Origin: Peromyscus leucopus
Taxonomy: Eukaryota > Chordata > Mammalia > Rodentia > Cricetidae
DNA: 64,000 nt
Assembly: GCF_004664715.2 (NCBI RefSeq)
Contig: NC_051084.1
Location: forward strand, 60,073,334-60,137,333
Reading direction: 5' to 3'
Below the pieces are notes generated by a model, which searched no databases, was not told where the DNA came from, and saw nothing but the letters and a program-made list of their open reading frames with translations. Position numbers and translations under genes: made by a program. Below, in pieces: positions 22,400-34,740 of this stretch. Positions within the stretch are counted from its first letter, which is position 1; the number at the start of each line of letters is the position of its first letter.

Positions 22400-22600
22400 A
22401 CTTTAAACTGGGGGTGAGGGGGTCAGCTGGTAAAGGTACTTGCAGCCAAAGTCTGATGGCTTGAGTTTACTCCCTAGTGTGCACATGATAGATGGATAGG
22501 AAACGCTGTGGGTTGCTCTCTGACCTCCACTTGCATGCCCTGGCATGTGTGCACCAACGAGAATGTGCACGAAAACACAGGAACACAGACAAGATAAGTA
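22400..22600 (+). mobile_element. ID/RSINE-type tRNA-derived SINE
   Basis: GGTCAGCTGGTAAAGGTACT, TTGCAGCCAAAGTCTGATG, CTCTCTGACCTCCACTTGCA and GGCATGTGTGCACCA match the tRNA-derived rodent SINE with a body rich in CA. Confidence 0.65.
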
Positions 22601-22602
22601 AT

Positions 22603-22746
22603 ATTTTTGAGGCAGAGTCTCCGTACATAGTCCTGGCTGTCCTGGAACTTGCTACATAGAGATCTGTATAGTAGATCTCACAGAGATCCACCTGGCTCTA
22701 CTTCCCAAGTGCTAGGATTAAAGGCATGCACCACCACATCCAGATA
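22603..22746 (-). mobile_element. B1 SINE
   Basis: Reverse B1: GAGGCAGAGTCTCCGTACAT, CCTGGCTGTCCTGGAACTTG, CAAGTGCTAGGATTAAAGGC. It carries a small internal duplication around AGATCT (22660-22690). Confidence 0.8.
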
Positions 22747-22759
22747 TTAATATATATAT

Positions 22760-22911
22760 TTGGTTTTTCGAGACAGGGTTTCTCTGTGTAGCTTTGCGCC
22801 TTTCCTGGGACTCGCTTGGTAGCCCAGGCTGGCCTCGAACTCACAGAGATCCGCCTGACTCTGCCTCCCAAGTGCTGGGATTAAAGGCGTACGCCACCAC
22901 TGCCCAGCCTA
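22760..22911 (-). mobile_element. B1 SINE, cricetid-type subfamily
   Basis: Reverse B1 with CGAGACAGGGTTTCTCTGTG, TAGCTTTGCGCCTTTCC, GCTGGGATTAAAGGCGTACG. It lies 13 bp from the preceding, older B1 in the same orientation. Confidence 0.9.
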
Positions 22912-23027
22912 ATATTTTTTTAAAGAAAAAATGTTATCACTTGGATAAAGTGGAAATGTTCTTTAATGCCATGTAAAGAAGCCTGTATTTATTGCCTGTG
23001 TGAAATGCTACAGATTGGGAACATTCC

Positions 23028-23172
23028 TTTTGCGTGTGTGTGTCTCTCTGTCTTTCATTTCTGTGTGTGTGTCTCTCTTTCATTTTTTTTGTGTGTGTAT
23101 GTGTATGCCTGTGTGCATGTGTGCACGCGTGTGTGCATGCATGCGTGTGTGCGTGCGTGCGTGCGTGCGTGC

Positions 23173-23204
<32 letters not shown>

Positions 23205-23206
23205 AT
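23028..23206 (+). repeat. Compound (TG)n/(CGTG)n microsatellite
   Basis: TG-rich sequence contains about six GCGT units near 23150-23178 and a pure TG run to 23206. The Cys/Val-rich plus-strand frames here are artefacts of the repeat. Confidence 0.95.
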
Positions 23207-25744
23207 TTGCCCTGGCCATCTCGCTCCTAATCCCTACCTGTCTTTCTCTCTATGACTTCCTCCCTCCTCCCTCTAGCTAGCTCTTTTACCAGGTGAAAAT
23301 TATTTTCTTAAATTTACATAGAACCTATTAAGGTGCATCTCTGTAGGTAATAGGTTTCAATACCTTACAGAAACACTTCCCTTTGCTTTACTCCTTTACA
23401 TTTGATTACAACTGCAGTCAGGTATTGGCTTCCACATATTACCTACCTTCCAAGAGGCATTCGTTATTAATAACTTCTGTGTAGTACACTGCTTTACGAG
23501 ATTTAGTTGCTATAAATTGGTGCAAAAAGCATACCGGATTATGAAGACAAAATGGCAAACATCTCTGCCTCACTGCCTCCCTTACTGCCCCATTTGCCCC
23601 TATCACCAACAGGCCACTGGACTGGGCATCCTCCTATGGGATTTCCAGGTGAAAATTTTTATGATTTTCTTAAAAAGTATTACCTGAATTAATAAATACA
23701 TCAACTCTTTAATGGCTCTAATAGTGTGCCTTTAAGTCTCATCTTGATTTTGCTAAAAGCACATGGCAAATGTTGGGAACACTCTGTTCTCACTCCTCTG
23801 ACCTCGGACAGAGCCTATTTTCCTCCTTCTCCCATCCTGTGCTCATGGTTTCTTCTCCCTCAGTAATGACATTTTGTCACTCCTGTGGGATTCACCGAAA
23901 TTGTAAGCAATTGCTTTATTTCCAGTGCCATGTTCTGCCTTCACCATTTGATTTATACTTCTGGGTTCCTTCTTGCCCGACCATTACTGCTTCCTTTTAA
24001 TTTCCTTTTTGTACAAGCTGGGATTTCCTCATCTCTCAATTTTTAACCCACTCTTTAAGGAATATGGCAGCTTTTGTAATAAAAGCTGTAATAAAATTAA
24101 AATTTTGTAATTAAATCTTATAGAACATTTTTGTCTTTTTAAAGTTTCTTCTAAACACTTCTCCAGGACTACATAACTCCGTCCTTACATATTCATATGT
24201 CTCAAGTCTAGTATTACTTATTTGAATTTCTTTGCTGTAAAATAAAACCATTAATATTTGACTAGAGATGGATTTCAGAGAGACTTCAGGTAAAGGAATA
24301 GTTAGAAAAGATTTTGTAACGGTGTGAATTGATTGATGGTGGCAAGGAGACAATGTATATTACTAATACATTAAAAACAACCTAGGACTTGTATTTAACA
24401 TAAATGTCTAATTGTGTTTACTGTAGAAATAAAACTTGGGTTTAGGACTTCTTGCAGTGAGCCTGGATTACAGATGTTCAAGTCTGTATTGCCACAGATA
24501 ACAGACAGTTTGGAAAATGTGAAGCACTCAGAAATGGACCTTTGCCCCATCTGGAATGATTGGTTTCAAGTGCATCAGTTACTGTTTTTGTTCTATAGCA
24601 ACAAGTATGCACATAAGAGTATTTTAGATTTGTGTTAATAATCAAGTAAAATTATTTTCAAAATATCATAGATCACAGAAAATGTATATAAATACACAAT
24701 TCAATAATATGTTGTGCCTATATTAAATTGCAATTTACATTTCATAATTTCAACAGATATTTGTATAAATAAATTGTGCTAATATATAAATGATATTAAT
24801 TCTTTACATCATTTACAATATATGAACTTTAATTACATAAGTACTTATTCTGATAGACCATTTTAATTTTTAATAATATTAAATTTATAATCACCCCACA
24901 ACATTATTAAATATTAAAGCAGAAAAAACTTGTAATAATATAGTATTTTTTATAAGAATAGAATAATATAAACAAAGAGGATTCCAAATAGTGAATTTAG
25001 GAACAAGTAATGCTTAATGCCTTCAGCTAATCACATATAGCTAAAAACCAATTTTCATGGAATTTAAGAAAAAAATTATTATAATCAGAATAAAGCTCTT
25101 GGTCAAACATTATCTAAATTTGAGTGAAGTAGGTAAAGAAGTGAAAGAAAGTAATTTTTTATATTTAAAAGTGCCAGGACAAGAAATATTTTGGAATTGA
25201 ATATAATTCACATAAATTTAGGGCCTGGTGTAGAATGGAGAGGAATTTAAGCTTATGTTGGCTTAGTAATGCAACTTATGTGATTTAAGAATTTGTGTCC
25301 TCACTTGCAAGCCAACTGTTACTCCACCTGGAGTGACTCTTTTCTTATTCGTACATGAAAGCGTTACTATGGACAGACCACAAATCTGTGAAGATTCATA
25401 CATACGCTGTTGAAATTATGTTAATGAGTCTCAAGAGAACACCAACTTTTAAGAATGGGGGACATTCAGTTGTTCTCTATAGAAGCATGAGAACCTTGTG
25501 GAAAGCCATTCTTGATCATGAGGACTTATACTCCCAGCATCGATACAGAGGGCGGATTACAGGTCAGCCTAGCCCAGGTCACATGTCTGTAGGAAAATAA
25601 TGTCTGTAGGACATAAAACCATAAAAACATTTTCTTTAATTCTAATAAAATGTTTCTTTTCAAGACAAAAAAAAAAGCAATGTTAGATTGTGGGTCAAAT
25701 AAGAATGATACATTAAGTGTATGATTTCTAAGCAGGGTATTTAT
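23207..25744. other. 2.5 kb of intron without young repeats
   Basis: There are no B1/B2/L1 landmarks. 24640-25000 is extremely AT-rich. The frames present (up to 81 codons) have no recognisable domains. Confidence 0.5.
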
Positions 25745-25863
25745 CATTCTGTGGTATTATGTCAGGCACAGTGGGTATTAAATAGACATACAAGGAACAT
25801 TATATAGACTGGACAGATTATATTTAAGAATGTATATGTGTGTGTATATATATACACATATAT

Positions 25864-25912
<49 letters not shown>

Positions 25913-26050
25913 GACAATTAATGAAAAAAGAGACCATGAATTAAAACAAAAAGCAAGGAGAACTGTATAGGAGATTTTAGAGGGAAGAAAGGGGAAGGGG
26001 AAATGATATAATTATTTTATAACCTTAAAAATAAAAAGAAGAATATAAAA
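25745..26050 (+). mobile_element. L1 3' UTR terminal fragment, sense to the host gene
   Basis: GACTGGACAGATTATATTTA, ACAATTAATGAAAAAAGAG, GACCATGAATTAAAA, GGGAAGGGGAAATGATATAA and a CCTTAAAAATAAAAAG tail match the rodent L1 3' end. A microsatellite occupies the usual TATATGTATATA tract. Confidence 0.8.
25832..25907 (+). repeat. Microsatellite (TG)n/(TA)n
   Basis: A mixed TA/TG tract followed by about 22 TG units, inside the L1 3' end. Confidence 0.95.
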
Positions 26051-26923
26051 GGGAAAATGAGAAAGCAGTAAAAGCACCGACAAGAATCCTGCTCAGAAGG
26101 AAGTCATTCAGATGACACACACATGAATTGGGTGTGTGAAAGTACTCAGTGGTGCCAACCATAATGTCCAGCTTCATGCCTGTGTGCTGTCTCAGGGAAT
26201 GAGAAGGCACACCAGCAAGGCTCTGTGTCTCCCAGGCTGGCAGCACACAGAGTGGATAAATGGTTGTTCGAACACTCAGTAAAACCACCACCTGTTTTTC
26301 TGTTCATTGCCGAGAGATCTTCCTTAAGTTACCCTTTGTCTGCATTCTAAGAGGATTCTGTTCTTTGTGAATGGGTGGTGAAAATATTGCAGGGCTTGAT
26401 CACTATGCTATCATTTTCACAAAGCCAAGAGTCAATACCAAGGTGGAAATGAGAGTGTACTAAAGACCATCTCTGTGCTTCTCTAATGATAGTTTTCAAT
26501 ATTCCACTTCAACAGAATTTCCTCCCCCGCCCCATACCAAGATCCTTTTTTCATGACTCTGTTCAAGACTCTCTAACTGTCCTTGACCACCATCATTTTA
26601 ATATTCACAAGTGTCTCCTTGCTGAAAACCCAGCATCTGGGAACCAATTTCTGTGAGCAAAATAAAACACATATATATGAGAAGAAAAAAGTTTCAAACA
26701 CACATAGGCAGAAAAATTTTAGTGACTTGAAAATGTCCTACACTCATTCCTAAGTAGAAGAATATGATCTTAGACAAACCTTATGGTCACATATTTCTCC
26801 CATTTTATATTACAAAAAGACCCTTAGCACAGGGTTTCTGTCACTATGGATTGAACCCCACTTCTGACCAGAGTCCCCAATGCCTTCCCTCTTGCTCTTT
26901 CTGACCTGACATACTTACTGTTC
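26051..26923. other. Intron without recognised repeats
   Basis: No mobile-element landmarks. A C-rich patch lies at 26521-26533. Confidence 0.45.
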
Positions 26924-26931
26924 TCCTCTCT

Positions 26932-26995
<64 letters not shown>

Positions 26996-27064
26996 TCCTC
27001 CCTCCCTCCCTCCTCCCTCCCTCCCTCCCTCCCTCCCTCCTCCCTCCCTCCCTCCCTCCTCCCT

Positions 27065-27117
<53 letters not shown>
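26924..27117 (+). repeat. Long polypyrimidine microsatellite (TC)n(CCCT)n(TC)n
   Basis: About 190 bp of pure pyrimidine: CT units, then CCCT/CCTCC units, then CT units again. It accounts for the Arg/Glu-rich minus-strand frames. Confidence 0.97.
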
Positions 27118-27122
<5 letters not shown>

Positions 27123-27268
27123 AGACAGGGTTTCTCTGTGTAGCTTTGGCACCTTTCCTGGAACTCACTCTGTAGCCAAGGCTGGCCTTGAACTCACAGA
27201 GGTCCATCTGCCTCTGCCTCCCGTATGCTGGGATTAAAGACGTGTGCCACCACTGCCCAGCCTTTACT
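27118..27268 (-). mobile_element. B1 SINE
   Basis: Reverse B1 with AAGACAGGGTTTCTCTGTG, TAGCTTTGGCACCTTTCC, ATGCTGGGATTAAAGACG. The polypyrimidine tract occupies the place of its poly(A) tail. Confidence 0.92.
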
Positions 27269-27494
27269 ATTGCCTCCTTTAAGGTTTTCTCAGGCTCTCT
27301 CTTTTCTGTGAAATCCCTCACAGTAAGAAATCATAAAACAATTTTACAAAAACTAGTAAAAAGTTAGTGATCTTATGGAAAGGAAAGGAAAAAATACTGG
27401 AATAAGTCCACAGCTGTATTTATATTTCAGGAAACTGATCTCAGTTCAGGAAGGTAAGCTTTTTCTATGACAAATAATATAAAAGAATTATACT

Positions 27495-27635
27495 GGAGCT
27501 GAACTTGGTGGTAGAGAACTGTAATCTGGGAGACTAAGGTAGGAAGGTCACAAGGAAAGGCTTGTCAGGGGTAGAATGGTCATCAAGCACGTATAATCCC
27601 CTGAATCCAATGTTCAGTACCTTTTACACACTAAA
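27495..27635 (+). mobile_element. Degraded B1/ID-like SINE
   Basis: AACTTGGTGGTAGAGAACTG, GGGAGACTAAGGTAGGAAGG and CCCCTGAATCCAATGTTCAG resemble fused B1 and ID halves, with heavy divergence. Confidence 0.4.
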
Positions 27636-28879
27636 AATTGTTTTTAAGGTATGTTGGGGAAAGACTCGAGGTCGGGCTTTAAAAGCCACATAATAGACTT
27701 TGCTCACCGGTTGGTGGGTATTTTTCAGTAGCAGAACAGAAGAAAGACAGCTGCACTTGTGGACACTGATGGGAAAACTGGCCCAGAAAACCCCCGAGGA
27801 ACATCCTGTGTGAATGAGCTCAGGTGGAGACTAATGGAGGGAATGTGAGATTGTGTTTTAGTGAGCTGGAGAAGTCACCTTGGAACTGGCAAAAAAAAAA
27901 AAAATGAAGGCACTCAGGTGAAAAAGCAGGCTCGCCAGAATACAAGATGCCATCCGCAGGCCATGACAAGTGTTGAGGAAAGAGCAGACAATGTGGGAAA
28001 TAGAGTAGGGGGCAGTGGGATCTGGGAAACAAATGGATGATGAGGAGCTGCAAGGAAGCTGTGAGCTTGAAGAGAAGCTCGGTAGTCCTACAAGAATCCA
28101 AAAATGACTAGAGACTGAGAAGGGACCTCAGAATTTAGGGGCTGAGTCCTTTCTCCTGGCTTAGTTTAAATGAACAAATGACGGTGAACATAGAGGGCAC
28201 CTCTAGTCAGGCACAGGCTTTTACACAAATGGGAGATCATCCCACACTCTTTCTTTTCTCCTTCAATTCTCTCCCCAACCATCATTTCACTTCCTCTTCC
28301 ACTCTAGAATCAGGATGACGATCATGTAGGGATGAAGGAGGTAGGGTAGGAGATGGCACACGTGGGAATTTGTAACTGAGGAAGAGATACTCTACTCTTT
28401 TTCTTTCTACCTCTCTCCTATGTATGGGTGACTTTCAGATTGAGAGAAAGCTGAATATCTTTTCAAGATGAATTGTAAAAAGAAAATGAAATATAACTCC
28501 TCTAGGGAGAGAAGAAAAGATAAAATCCACTAAATAAAATAATAAGTAAATAAATAGTCAAACTTCTGGAAGACAGGACCAATGTAAAGAAACATTGCAT
28601 CCACAATATTGAAAACTGGTGGAGCATGAGTCAGAGATGCCTTTGATTCGGTCAGTGCTCACGTGGTACAGCGCATGGAGACAGTGGAGATGGAGGGGGT
28701 GTTGGAACAAATTAAATGGTACAAATGGCCTGTGTTGCTGGACATCACCGTAGTTCTTCTGAGCCAAGATCATGCAGACCCTCTGAAAAATAAATTCACA
28801 ACGAACCAACATAAAACCAACTTTCCCAGGGATCACCTCCACCCATCCCAACAGGCAGCCAGTTCACAGTACTGTCTGT
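27636..28879. other. Intron without recognised repeats
   Basis: It contains an A-run (27890-27904) and a purine-rich piece around 28430-28560. Frames of 90-97 codons (28558-28935) are antiparallel shadows of each other, with no domain. Confidence 0.45.
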
Positions 28880-29105
28880 TTGGTTTTTATTTTGTTGGGA
28901 TATTGGAGATGGGGCCTCACGGTAGACTGCACTAACCCAGAACTCACTACAGAGCCCGGGCTGGCCCCAAACTCAAAGTATTCCTCCTGCCTCACTCTCC
29001 TAAGTGCTGGTATTATAAATTTGAACCGCCACAGCAAAGACAGAACCTAGGGCCTCAGAGCACACACTGGACCAGTACTGCACCTCTGAGCTACATCCCA
29101 AGCTC
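28880..29105 (-). mobile_element. B4 SINE (ID + B1 composite)
   Basis: Reverse B1 half (GAACTCACTACAGAGCCCGG, CTCCTAAGTGCTGGTATTA) is followed by the reverse ID half (CCTAGGGCCTCAGAGCACAC, CTCTGAGCTACATCCCAAGC). This is the order expected for an antisense B4. Confidence 0.7.
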
Positions 29106-31239
29106 TTTGCTGCTGCTGTTGTTATCTTTATCTTTCAAGTGCCCCCCCCACCCAGCACCACAGTGTCACTGCAGTGATTTATTAAAGATCATCCCAAGAT
29201 TCCTAAGATCGTATTATTGTATTCTTTGTGGCTAGGGGATAAAATATGATGGGGACTAGGCAATGAAAATGATTTTTCAAGATAGTGATGGACATATAGA
29301 CCCTAGGGACTTGAGCATGCTAAGTGGATTTTCCATCACTCTGTACTCCCAGCCTGAAGTCTAGACTCTTGAACTTATTTTGCAAGTTCATCTGTTTTGG
29401 TTGCTATTTACTATTTAGTTTGACTCTCAGTAGCCCAAATATTTTTCGTACTGAAGAAAAACCAATAGATGCCTATTTTCCAACCCTATTTCAATGATCA
29501 ACTCCTCATTCATAACTTGAATAAGATTTTAAAAGACTTTATCTTTTTATGCTAATTATCTCTGTGAAAGAAAACAATCATTTCATTGTAATCAAAAGAA
29601 TGAAACATTTCAAGAGATCTAATAGTGGAATAAAACAGTAAGCAGTGTCCAGTATTCTACAAGAATATTTTCATTTTGAAAAACAAATATTCCATGGAGT
29701 TCTCAATGGATTTAGAGGGATTTTTTTTTTCAAAAATCAGTCAATCAGTTTCTGATTTCCCACTGCATAGGGGTGAACTCTCAAGATGAAATTATAGGTG
29801 GGAAGTAACAAAATTGCCTGAGTTCTACCCACTGGACGTACAACTCACACCCCAGAAAATGGTGCTTGAGTTAGTTGATGGCCCTAAGAGGTCAGGAGAT
29901 CATTTTTAAGAATATCAGTGTCCCTAGATGGAAATTACATCTAGAAAATGCTGAGAATATGAAATCCCCTTCTGCTAATCTTCATTCAGTTTTCTTCCCT
30001 GGAGGGAGAGAAAGCAATCATCAAGTAAGTTGTGTGAGCTCCTGCCAAGACACACACTTTCTTTACCTGAGGGAAATAAAGCACTCTGCACCAGTCTCTG
30101 GGCTTCAAAGCACCCTAGGCTAACACACACCCTCTCTGTCTTAAGTACAGTCCTGAGTTGTGTAGATGCCCTGTCTTTATCTTTACCAAAGAAGTTTATA
30201 AGTGCTGGCATGAAAGGCTAAAGTCATCTCTGAGGACTTTAAAGAAAAAAAAAAAAAAAAAAAAACCTTCTTAAATCCAATAATTATTTACAGAAGAGGC
30301 CAAAAGCACTTACAAAATAAAGTTAAAAAAATAAACAAAAATTGGAAGCTACTGTGGATGAAAACCTCACTTAAATTTAAGTTCTGTAAACATGCTTTGT
30401 TGGCTTGATTCATTGAACTGCGCGAGGAAAGAAAACATTCTAAGGAACATACTGTTTTGTGTGCTTTGTTTCCTGAACCTGGAATGATGGTGCCAGAAAC
30501 ACATCTCCAGCCTGCAAAACCATCAGATGAATGTAAGCACGGGCTCCTTTATTTACTGTTGCTGTCTGGCTCTGGAATCCACTACTGTTAATAGAGGTTC
30601 AATTCAGCTCTAGTAACTCATCTTCAGAGGACATGTCCTAATAAGGAGTAGTATTTTCAAACACACTCCCACTGTTCTATTTTTGTTCTTTTCCTTGCCC
30701 TCAACTATAAATTTTCAGTTTGGCTAAGATGTAGATAGACTTGGAGATTGGCTTGAGAGGGGGAAAAAAGAAACTGATTAGAATAAGATTGATTTTTTTT
30801 TTTATAATGAACTCGTACCTGAGGATTTTGAGGATGAAAGTAAGTTTGGTAGGTGTCTTTAAAGTACAATACTCAGAAATCAACCAATTGCATGTGGTAA
30901 CAATTGTTGTAAATAAACTAAGGTAATTTTTTAACATGAGGTCAACCTCAAACTGGACATGATCTTTTGCGTAGCTAAAGAGGGGACTGAGAAATTTGTG
31001 TGTTGTATTTACATAGATGAACAGTTTTGTAATATTGAAGTAGATTATTGATATTGTTGCATCTTCATTTAATAGGATGATCTTAAAGATAGTTTTGTCT
31101 ATTTATTAATGTTTACATGTTTAAAACAGAAAAGCAGAATGAAGATATATACAATGTTACTACTAGTTAAATACTCAATGTGAATATTGCCAGTGAAATT
31201 TTTATGAGTTTGTGTGAATATTGATAAAATCATCATTAA
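29106..31239. other. 2.1 kb of intron without young repeats
   Basis: An A-run lies at 30242-30265. No SINE or L1 landmarks were seen. A short in-frame stretch before GTAAGC at 30534 was considered as an exon and rejected. Confidence 0.5.
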
Positions 31240-31445
31240 CAACTAAGGTTTATTGAGCAATCGCTACATTTATATTAGTTTCCAATTACTTCACTTTTAT
31301 TTATCCAGTCTCAAAACATGTCCCTAAGCCCTGTTGGTATGACTACCATCTTACAGGGTCAAGGGTCTTGTCCAAGGCCACAGTTCCTTAGAGGTATGAG
31401 TAAAGCTAACCATTTGACTAGACTCCCATTTGAGTATTTCTGCTC
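31240..31445 (+). mobile_element. MIR SINE relic
   Basis: AAGGTTTATTGAGCAATCGC at the 5' side, then CCATCTTACAGGGTCAAGGG, CTTGTCCAAGGCCACAG and GAGTAAAGCTAACC follow MIR order. Confidence 0.6.
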
Positions 31446-31914
31446 ACTACAAAACTTGTTATGACTCTCTTTTGAACAACTGTAGGCTGATCACACTTAT
31501 TTTTGTTCTATTATCTTATGGTTCTTTGCTTTAAAAACAAAGGCCGTTTAAAAAGATTGCTTAGAGTGTCAAGTGCCAGGGTGCCTTGGGGATGAATTGG
31601 ACAAGTCCGTGACAGATTAGGGACTGAGAATAAAGCTTTTGTGTCTGAAAGCTGGTGGGAGGGAGGGAAGAGAGAAGAAGTCAGTGATGGAAGAAAAAGC
31701 TCGTGATGCTTTCTGGGAACAAGCCATGTTTATACATTCTGATTGTGTGGAAATTTAGTGATCTCTTGGACAGGTTTCTAGGGCTATTTAAGGATCATCT
31801 GTAGGTTAAAAAAATAAATAAATCATTACAGTTGTTTTAGTAAGTTTAAAATGTATGGAGAAGGATCTAGTAGAAACAAAAATAAATAAAAAATAAAAGG
31901 CTCTCTCAAAGAGA

Positions 31915-32050
31915 GTTTCTTCAATGGTGAAATGGAGTAAATGCTTTCTATTTCAGGAAACTGGAATGAGGATTAAATGAAAATGTTGGTTTACAGTGGA
32001 GCAAGGTGACTGACATATAGCAAGTGTTTGATAGTGGTGATGATGTCATC
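31915..32050 (+). mobile_element. MIR SINE relic (3' half)
   Basis: CTTCAATGGTGAAATGGAGT, GAGGATTAAATGAAAATG, CTGACATATAGCAAGTGTTT and ATAGTGGTGATGATG match the MIR 3' half. Confidence 0.65.
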
Positions 32051-32559
32051 TTCTTAAGACCCAACTAAAAGAACAACAGGCAAAACCAGGTTAGGGACTG
32101 TGGCCTATGAATGTGGTTCAGAAAAGGTTACTTTGTTTATTGGTGTGTGGTACCAAGTTCAGATCTAATATTTAAGTGGGTTTTTCTTTTTCAAACCAGG
32201 GATTTTAAAATTCTTTCAGTCCAGTATGCTTTCAAGATCTAGTTAAATGTGAACTCTTGCCTCAGCTAACAGTTCTCTTGCTTATTTATGGTACCCTCTA
32301 CACACACTGGATAGAACACATGGACTCCTTTAAGTTTTGTGTATGTCAATTAGGATAATCTACAAGAGAGTGATCTAGGCTGTGTCTTGTCTGGCTCTCT
32401 CCACTGTTTCCCCCAAATGAATGTATTAGGTCACGTTGCAGCAAACAGGTTCAGAAATTTTGTGTGTGTCTGTGAAGTAAGCACTAGTTTATGTTTTTAA
32501 TGATTGAAAGGAATTATAATACTTGGTGACACATCCGAATTTTATGAAAATCGTCTTTG

Positions 32560-32715
32560 GTGTCTAGAAATAAAGCTTTACTGGTATACAGCCATGTTCT
32601 CATTTATATGTTATCTGTAGCTGTTTTCATGATCCATATAGAATGTGTTCCACAAAGCCAAAAATACTTAGCTTCTGGTCTTTTTATGAAAGTTCCATAG
32701 CCTGGACTCTAGATC
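32560..32715 (-). mobile_element. hAT-Charlie (MER1-type) DNA transposon relic
   Basis: AATAAAGCTTTACTGGTATA, CAGCCATGTTCTCATTTATA, TATCTGTAGCTGTTTTC, CACAAAGCCAAAAATACTTA and TGGTCTTTTTATGAAA match, with divergence, one end of a Charlie-type element. Confidence 0.65.
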
Positions 32716-32719
32716 AAGA

Positions 32720-32815
32720 GTTTAGGGCTTTGAAGTAGGAAACCTGAATGAGAAATTACCATTTCTACCTTTTTTTTCAGAATCATGAGCAAATTTCCCC
32801 AACTTTCATGATGTC
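32720..32815 (+). mobile_element. MIR SINE relic (5' half)
   Basis: GGGCTTTGAAGTAGGAAACC, TGAATGAGAAATTACCATTT and CATGAGCAAATTTCCC follow MIR 5' order weakly. Confidence 0.4.
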
Positions 32816-32989
32816 TTTTTTTAATTACTTGTCTATTATCTTTCTACTTATACTGTGCCTATTGATACCATCTCTTGCTAGTTATAGTGGCTCTCCAGAA
32901 TATTGACTACACTAATTGAAGACCTTTCAGACCTTCATCTTTGACTCTTACATGGTTCACAGAAAAATCCATAAATTTAAAATTATGGT

Positions 32990-34740
32990 ATTTTCACAAG
33001 TCTTTTTTATAAAATTTTTAATTGAATTTTTTCATACATTATATTATTATGTTTTATCCTCCTACCTCCCTACCTACGCCAATTTGACTTTTTCCTCTCT
33101 TTCTGTAAAAGAAACAAAGCAAGTGAAATTAAACAGCAAACAATAATAAGAAATACACACAAAAAAACCACAAAAACAAAAATCAAAATAAGCAAAAGAT
33201 CAACAAGACAAAAAAAAAAATCCCAAATAAACCACAATGAGACAGAAGGTCTATAAAAACAACATTGAGTTTGTTTTGTGTTGTCCATCTACTGCTGGGC
33301 ATGAAGGCTGCCCTGAGATGTGGTTAAAATACCCAACAAAGCCAGGAGGTGATGGCGCATGCCTCTAATCCCAGCACCTGGGAGGCAGAGGAAGGTGGAT
33401 CTCAGTGAGTTGGAGGCCAGCTTGTTCGACAAAGCGAGTCCAAGGGCAGCAAGGACTGTTACACAGAAAAACTCTGTTTGAAAAAACAAACAACAAAACA
33501 AAAATACCTAGCAAAATTCCACTGGAGAAAACTTATTTTCCCTCTGCCAGAAGATACCAGTTGCAGATAGGATCTGGGCTAGGGTATGAGAGCCACAGTC
33601 CGTTTCCTCCTCCCAGCTCTGGGACCCTGTCTGGCTTGAATGTATGTAGATCTTATGCATGCTGCCACAGTCTCTGTAAAATCATTTGAATGTCAGTCCT
33701 GTTGTGTCTGGAAGACAACATGTCCTTAGTGTCCCCCATCACCTCTGGCTCTTAAAATCTTTCCTTCTCCTCTTCCACATAGCTTCCTGAACTCTGAGGG
33801 GAGAGGTTTGTTGACATCCTATTTAGGACTGAATGCTCTAAAATCTTTCAGTCACTGTACGTATTCCATGTGTGGGCCAATGGATTAGTTCCCATCCACT
33901 GCAAGATGACACTTCTTTTGATGAAGGCTGAGAAAGGCATGTCTAGTTGGGGGTTTCTCTTCCGTATTATCTGGTAACTGCATTTAGATTCCTTTTATGT
34001 ATATGTTTATAGAATTTGGTTTCCGTATGGTTTTTCAAGTGTCCTGTAGTGTTAGCTGTTCCTCCCCACATACCTTCCTTTCCTTTTACTGATCCCTAGT
34101 TAATCCTCCCATTCTCATTTCCGTTATCTCTCTATAACAATATATTCTATTTCCTCTTCCTTGAGAAATCCTTTCTCCCCTTAATCCCTTACTAGATACC
34201 TAACCTCTGTGGTGATTCAAATTGTAGCACATACACCAAAGGCTTGATAGCTAACATCCACATGTAAGAGAAAATATACAATATTTACCTTTTGTGAGTT
34301 GGGTTATCTCACTTAGAATGATTTTTTTCTAGCCTCCTCTATTTATCTGCATATTTTATAAGTTTATTTTTTAACAGCTGAGTAATATCCCATTGTATAA
34401 ATGTACCATATTTTATTATCTATTCATCAGTTGATGGGTGTCTAAACAGTTTCTAATTTCTGGTTATTATCAATGGAGCACCAATGAATGTAGATGAGCA
34501 AGTGTTTCTGTGGTAGGATTTAGAGTCCTTTGGGTGTACACCTAAGAATGGTATAGTGGGATCCTGAGGTAGATTGATTCTCAGCTTCCTAAGGAACTGC
34601 CACACTGATTTCCATAGTGGCTGTAGCCATTTGCACTACCACCAGGAATGAATTAAGTGTCCTCTTTCCCCATATCCTCAGCAGAATATACTGTCATTTT
34701 TCTTATCTTAGCCACTAAACACATGTGAAACAAATCGGCA
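32990..34740 (-). mobile_element. L1 3' UTR plus end of ORF2, antisense
   Basis: From the T-rich tail near 33003 the antisense L1 3' UTR runs through CCATCTACTGCTGGGCATG and GTGTCTGGAAGACAACATG. The ORF2/3' UTR boundary region follows (GCTGAGTAATATCCCATTG, CAATGGAGCACCAATGAATG, GAGGTAGATTGATTCTCAG, CCATTTGCACTACCACCAGG). A B1 (33341-33500) interrupts it. Confidence 0.8.
33341..33500 (+). mobile_element. B1 SINE nested in the L1
   Basis: GGTGATGGCGCATGCCTCTA, CACCTGGGAGGCAGAGG and GAAAAACTCTGTTTG. Flanking copies AAAATACCCAACAAA (33326-33340) and AAAATACCTAGCAAA (33501-33515) form a 15-bp duplication with two changes. Confidence 0.88.

Noticed and set aside
281..22600. tRNA-like A-box/B-box sequences considered as tRNA genes
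   Set aside because: They lie in B2/B3/ID SINEs, are degraded and cannot form a proper cloverleaf.
26824..27321. 165-codon minus-strand frame rich in Arg/Glu/Gly
   Set aside because: It is the reverse of the (TC)n/(CCCT)n tract plus an antisense B1; its length comes from the simple repeat.
30480..30540. Possible short exon (MVPETHLQPAKPSDE) before GTAAGC
   Set aside because: There is no recognisable RIM sequence and no good acceptor at a matching frame, so it is probably chance.
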